From an uncultured Brachybacterium sp. (GTDB lineage Bacteria; Actinomycetota; Actinomycetes; Actinomycetales; Dermabacteraceae), in contig NZ_CANMSY010000001.1 of the NCBI RefSeq assembly GCF_947500705.1, forward strand, positions 496,001 through 560,000: a stretch of 64,000 nucleotides of DNA. The letters are read 5' to 3'. Every line of letters begins with the position of its first letter. The stretch's first letter is position 1. Positions 62,009 through 64,000 of the stretch are shown here, piece by piece. The position numbers and the translations under genes are program-made. The notes under the pieces are model-generated. The model was given only the letters and a program-made list of their open reading frames with translations. It was not told where the DNA came from and did not search any database.

Positions 62009-63268
62009 ATGACCGACTCCGCTATGTCGATGCCCACCCCGTCGATGTCCACCCCGTCGATGCCCAGCCCGCGTCCCGCCGCGCTCGACTCCGCCACCCA
62101 TGCCCGGCGCGCCGAGCAGAAGCCCTTCGACGCGATCCTGTTCTCCTCGTTCGGCGGCCCTGACGGCCAGGACGACGTGATCCCGTTTCTGCGCAATGTC
62201 ACCCGAGGACGCGGGATCCCCGACGAGCGTCTCGAGGAGGTCGCCGGCCACTACCGCGCGCTCGGCGGCCGGAGCCCCATCACCGCGCAGAACGAGGCGA
62301 TGATCGTCGCTCTGGAGCAGGAGCTCGCGGGCCGCGGGATCGACCTGCCGATCTACTTCGGCAACCGCAACTGGGCCCCCTACAACGCGGAGGCCGTGCG
62401 GGCCCTGCATGCGGACGGCCACCGCCATGCCCTCGGCCTGGTGACCAGCGCCTACTCGTCCTACTCCTCCTGCCGGCAGTACCGGGAGGACTTCGGGATG
62501 GTGCTCGAGGAGACCGGTCTGGTCGGAGAGGTCAGCATCGACAAGGTGCGCGTCTACTTCAACCATCCGGGCTTCCTCGAGCCCGTGGTCGACGGGGTGG
62601 GGAGCGCTCTGGCGAGCCTCACCGCGGCGGGCCACGACGCCGATCGGATCGCAGTGCTGTTCTCCACCCACTCCGTGCCGAACTCGATGGCCGAGGCCTC
62701 CGGTCCTGAGGAGACTCGGGTCGAGGGCTCCGGCGGCTGGTACGTCGAGCAGCATCTCGCCGCCTGCCGCTGGGTGATGGAGCAGCTGCACGACGACGTC
62801 CCTGAGCTCCCGCAGTGGCAGCTGGTGTACCAGTCCCGCTCCGGAGCGCCCCATATCCCGTGGCTCGAGCCCGACGTCAACGACGTGATCGAGCAGCTCG
62901 CCGCCGAGGAGGCGGCCGATGCCGTGATCGTGGTCCCGATCGGCTTCGTCACCGATCATGTCGAGGTGGTCTGGGACCTGGACACCGAGGCGAAGGAGAC
63001 CGCCGCGGAGAAGGGGCTCGACTTCCGCCGCGTCGCGACCTCGGGCGAGGACCCCCGGTTCATCGCCGCGCTGGCCGATCTGGTCCAGGAGCGTCTGGAT
63101 GCGCAGTTCCCGCGCCGGATCGTCACCGATTTCGGTGGCACGCCGGACGTCTGCGGGGCGAACTGCTGCGTCGGCCGTCTGTGCCGCCCGACGACCAGCG
63201 CCATCGACTCTGCGCAGGACGTGGAGCGGGCACGCGCGGAGGCGGCATCGGCAGGAGCAGCATCGTGA
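62009..63268 (+). CDS. hemH: Coproporphyrin ferrochelatase
   Basis: A 419-residue enzyme inserting Fe2+ into coproporphyrin III (CpfC). A Met/Pro/Ser repeat tail (MSMPTPSMSTPSMPSP) is followed by the chelatase fold: FSSFGGPDGQDDV, catalytic His221 in FSTHSVP and GFVTDHVEVVWDLDTEA. C155 and the C-terminal cluster C382, C386, C387 and C392 (CGANCCVGRLC) indicate a [2Fe-2S] centre, as in other actinobacterial ferrochelatases. ATG 62009 follows GAGGA. Its stop overlaps hemC by 4 bp (GTGA). Confidence 0.94.
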   Translation: MTDSAMSMPTPSMSTPSMPSPRPAALDSATHARRAEQKPFDAILFSSFGGPDGQDDVIPFLRNVTRGRGIPDERLEEVAGHYRALGGRSPITAQNEAMIVALEQELAGRGIDLPIYFGNRNWAPYNAEAVRALHADGHRHALGLVTSAYSSYSSCRQYREDFGMVLEETGLVGEVSIDKVRVYFNHPGFLEPVVDGVGSALASLTAAGHDADRIAVLFSTHSVPNSMAEASGPEETRVEGSGGWYVEQHLAACRWVMEQLHDDVPELPQWQLVYQSRSGAPHIPWLEPDVNDVIEQLAAEEAADAVIVVPIGFVTDHVEVVWDLDTEAKETAAEKGLDFRRVATSGEDPRFIAALADLVQERLDAQFPRRIVTDFGGTPDVCGANCCVGRLCRPTTSAIDSAQDVERARAEAASAGAAS

Positions 63269-64000
63269 CGCCCAGCAGCGGAACAGCCGGAGCCCTCGAC
63301 GCCCTCGGGACTGCCGGAGCCTCGGCAGGCCCCTCCCTGAGGATCGGCACCCGTGCCTCCGATCTCGCCCTGACCCAGTCGGGGCAGGTGGGCGAGGCGC
63401 TGGTGGCGGGCACCGAGCACGCCGTCGAGCTGGTGCACGTGAGCACCCGCGGAGATCGTGACCGCATCAGCCCGCTCGCACAGATCGGTGGCACCGGCGT
63501 GTTCGTCACCGCCGTCCGCCAGGCGCTGCTGGACGAGACGGTCGACGTGGTGGTCCACTCCTGCAAGGACCTCCCCACCGCACCGCTCGAGGAGATCACC
63601 CTGGCCTGCTACCCGGCCCGGGAGGACCCGCGAGACGCACTCTGCGCCCGTGACGGGCTCACCCTCGCCGAGCTGCCGGCAGGGGCGAAGGTCGGCACGG
63701 GCTCCCCGCGCCGCGCCGCCCAGCTGCTGCGGGCCCGGCCGGACCTCGAGGTGCTCGGGATCCGCGGCAACGTCGAGACCCGCCTGGCCAGGGCGCTCGG
63801 CGAGGACGCGGACCTCGATGCGGTGGTGCTCGCGGCCTCTGGTCTGCGACGAGTAGGACGCGAGGCGGCGATCAGCGAGCTGCTGGACCCCTCCGTGATG
63901 CTGCCTGCCCCCGCGCAGGGCGCACTCGCCGTCGAGGCGACCACCGCCGCGCTCTCGGCCGGTCCCTGGTTCGCCGGACGGCTGGACGCGGTCGACGACC
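63265..64000 (+). CDS. hemC: Porphobilinogen deaminase, 3' end outside window
   Basis: The first 245 codons of hydroxymethylbilane synthase, which condenses four porphobilinogens. Visible motifs are RIGTRASDLALTQSGQV, LVHVSTRGDRD, DVVVHSCKDLPT, GTGSPRRAAQL, LGIRGNVETRLA and LPAPAQGALAVE. A short Ala/Gly-rich N-terminal tail precedes them. The dipyrromethane-binding cysteine should lie just beyond the window edge. GTG 63265 overlaps the hemH stop. Confidence 0.94.
   Translation, partial: MTPSSGTAGALDALGTAGASAGPSLRIGTRASDLALTQSGQVGEALVAGTEHAVELVHVSTRGDRDRISPLAQIGGTGVFVTAVRQALLDETVDVVVHSCKDLPTAPLEEITLACYPAREDPRDALCARDGLTLAELPAGAKVGTGSPRRAAQLLRARPDLEVLGIRGNVETRLARALGEDADLDAVVLAASGLRRVGREAAISELLDPSVMLPAPAQGALAVEATTAALSAGPWFAGRLDAVDD

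Overview
The window is high-GC actinobacterial DNA: strong GC bias at third codon positions, many GTG starts, a WhiB regulator, an actinobacterial Crp, a CxC-type ferrochelatase tail and HemQ. Gene content and style suggest Micrococcales, most likely Dermabacteraceae (Brachybacterium or a close relative); that placement is inference. I see no prophage, insertion sequence or CRISPR array. One RNA gene is present, tRNA-Pro(CGG).

Layout. 0.1-8.2 kb: a block syntenic with the Mycobacterium tuberculosis Rv3672c-Rv3683 region (NUDIX, nth, crp, metallo-beta-lactamase fold protein, RidA, DUF4177, whiB4, PASTA-type class A PBP, metallophosphoesterase). 8.2-16.4 kb: tRNA-Pro, a secreted NlpC/P60 hydrolase, a cytoplasmic GH20 hexosaminidase, a LytR_C membrane protein, a surface protein with CshA-like repeats, a maltokinase and an unknown gene. 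16.5-29.6 kb: a dispersed JetABC/MksBFE (Wadjet-type condensin) locus. jetA, jetB and jetC keep the canonical order and strand, but a ferric-siderophore uptake operon separates jetB from jetC. Two opposite-strand genes (a coiled-coil His/Asp-repeat membrane protein and an alkyltransferase-like protein) separate jetA from jetB. No JetD nuclease is visible. 29.6-36.1 kb: a sugar ABC importer (binding protein and two permeases, no ATPase) divergent from a GH2 beta-galactosidase whose promoter carries a LacI-type operator. 36.2-41.4 kb: membrane proteins, a PQQ-like propeller protein and tgt. 41.5-49.8 kb: two paralogous OafA-SGNH acyltransferases flanking a large polytopic membrane protein and an M18 aminopeptidase. 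49.8-56.9 kb: small unknown genes, then a six-gene minus-strand operon (quinol nitric oxide reductase, Cys-motif membrane protein, slipin, three small membrane proteins) divergent from a Crp/Fnr regulator. 56.9-64 kb: haem biosynthesis, hemA divergent from hemE-hemY-hemQ-hemH-hemC, the coproporphyrin-dependent route; hemC runs off the window.

How it fits together. The siderophore operon brings iron in under a probable DtxR/IdeR-type operator, and the haem cluster uses iron through ferrochelatase and HemQ. The nor operon detoxifies or respires NO using a haem enzyme. The beta-galactosidase and sugar importer form a galactoside-utilisation unit. The cell-envelope genes (PBP, NlpC/P60, CshA-like protein, acyltransferases) deal with wall assembly and decoration. 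The most unusual features are the split, nuclease-less Jet locus, the in-frame ABC-ATPase/siderophore-reductase ORF, and the qNOR operon with its uncharacterised partner proteins, whose tails share a YASDRR motif.
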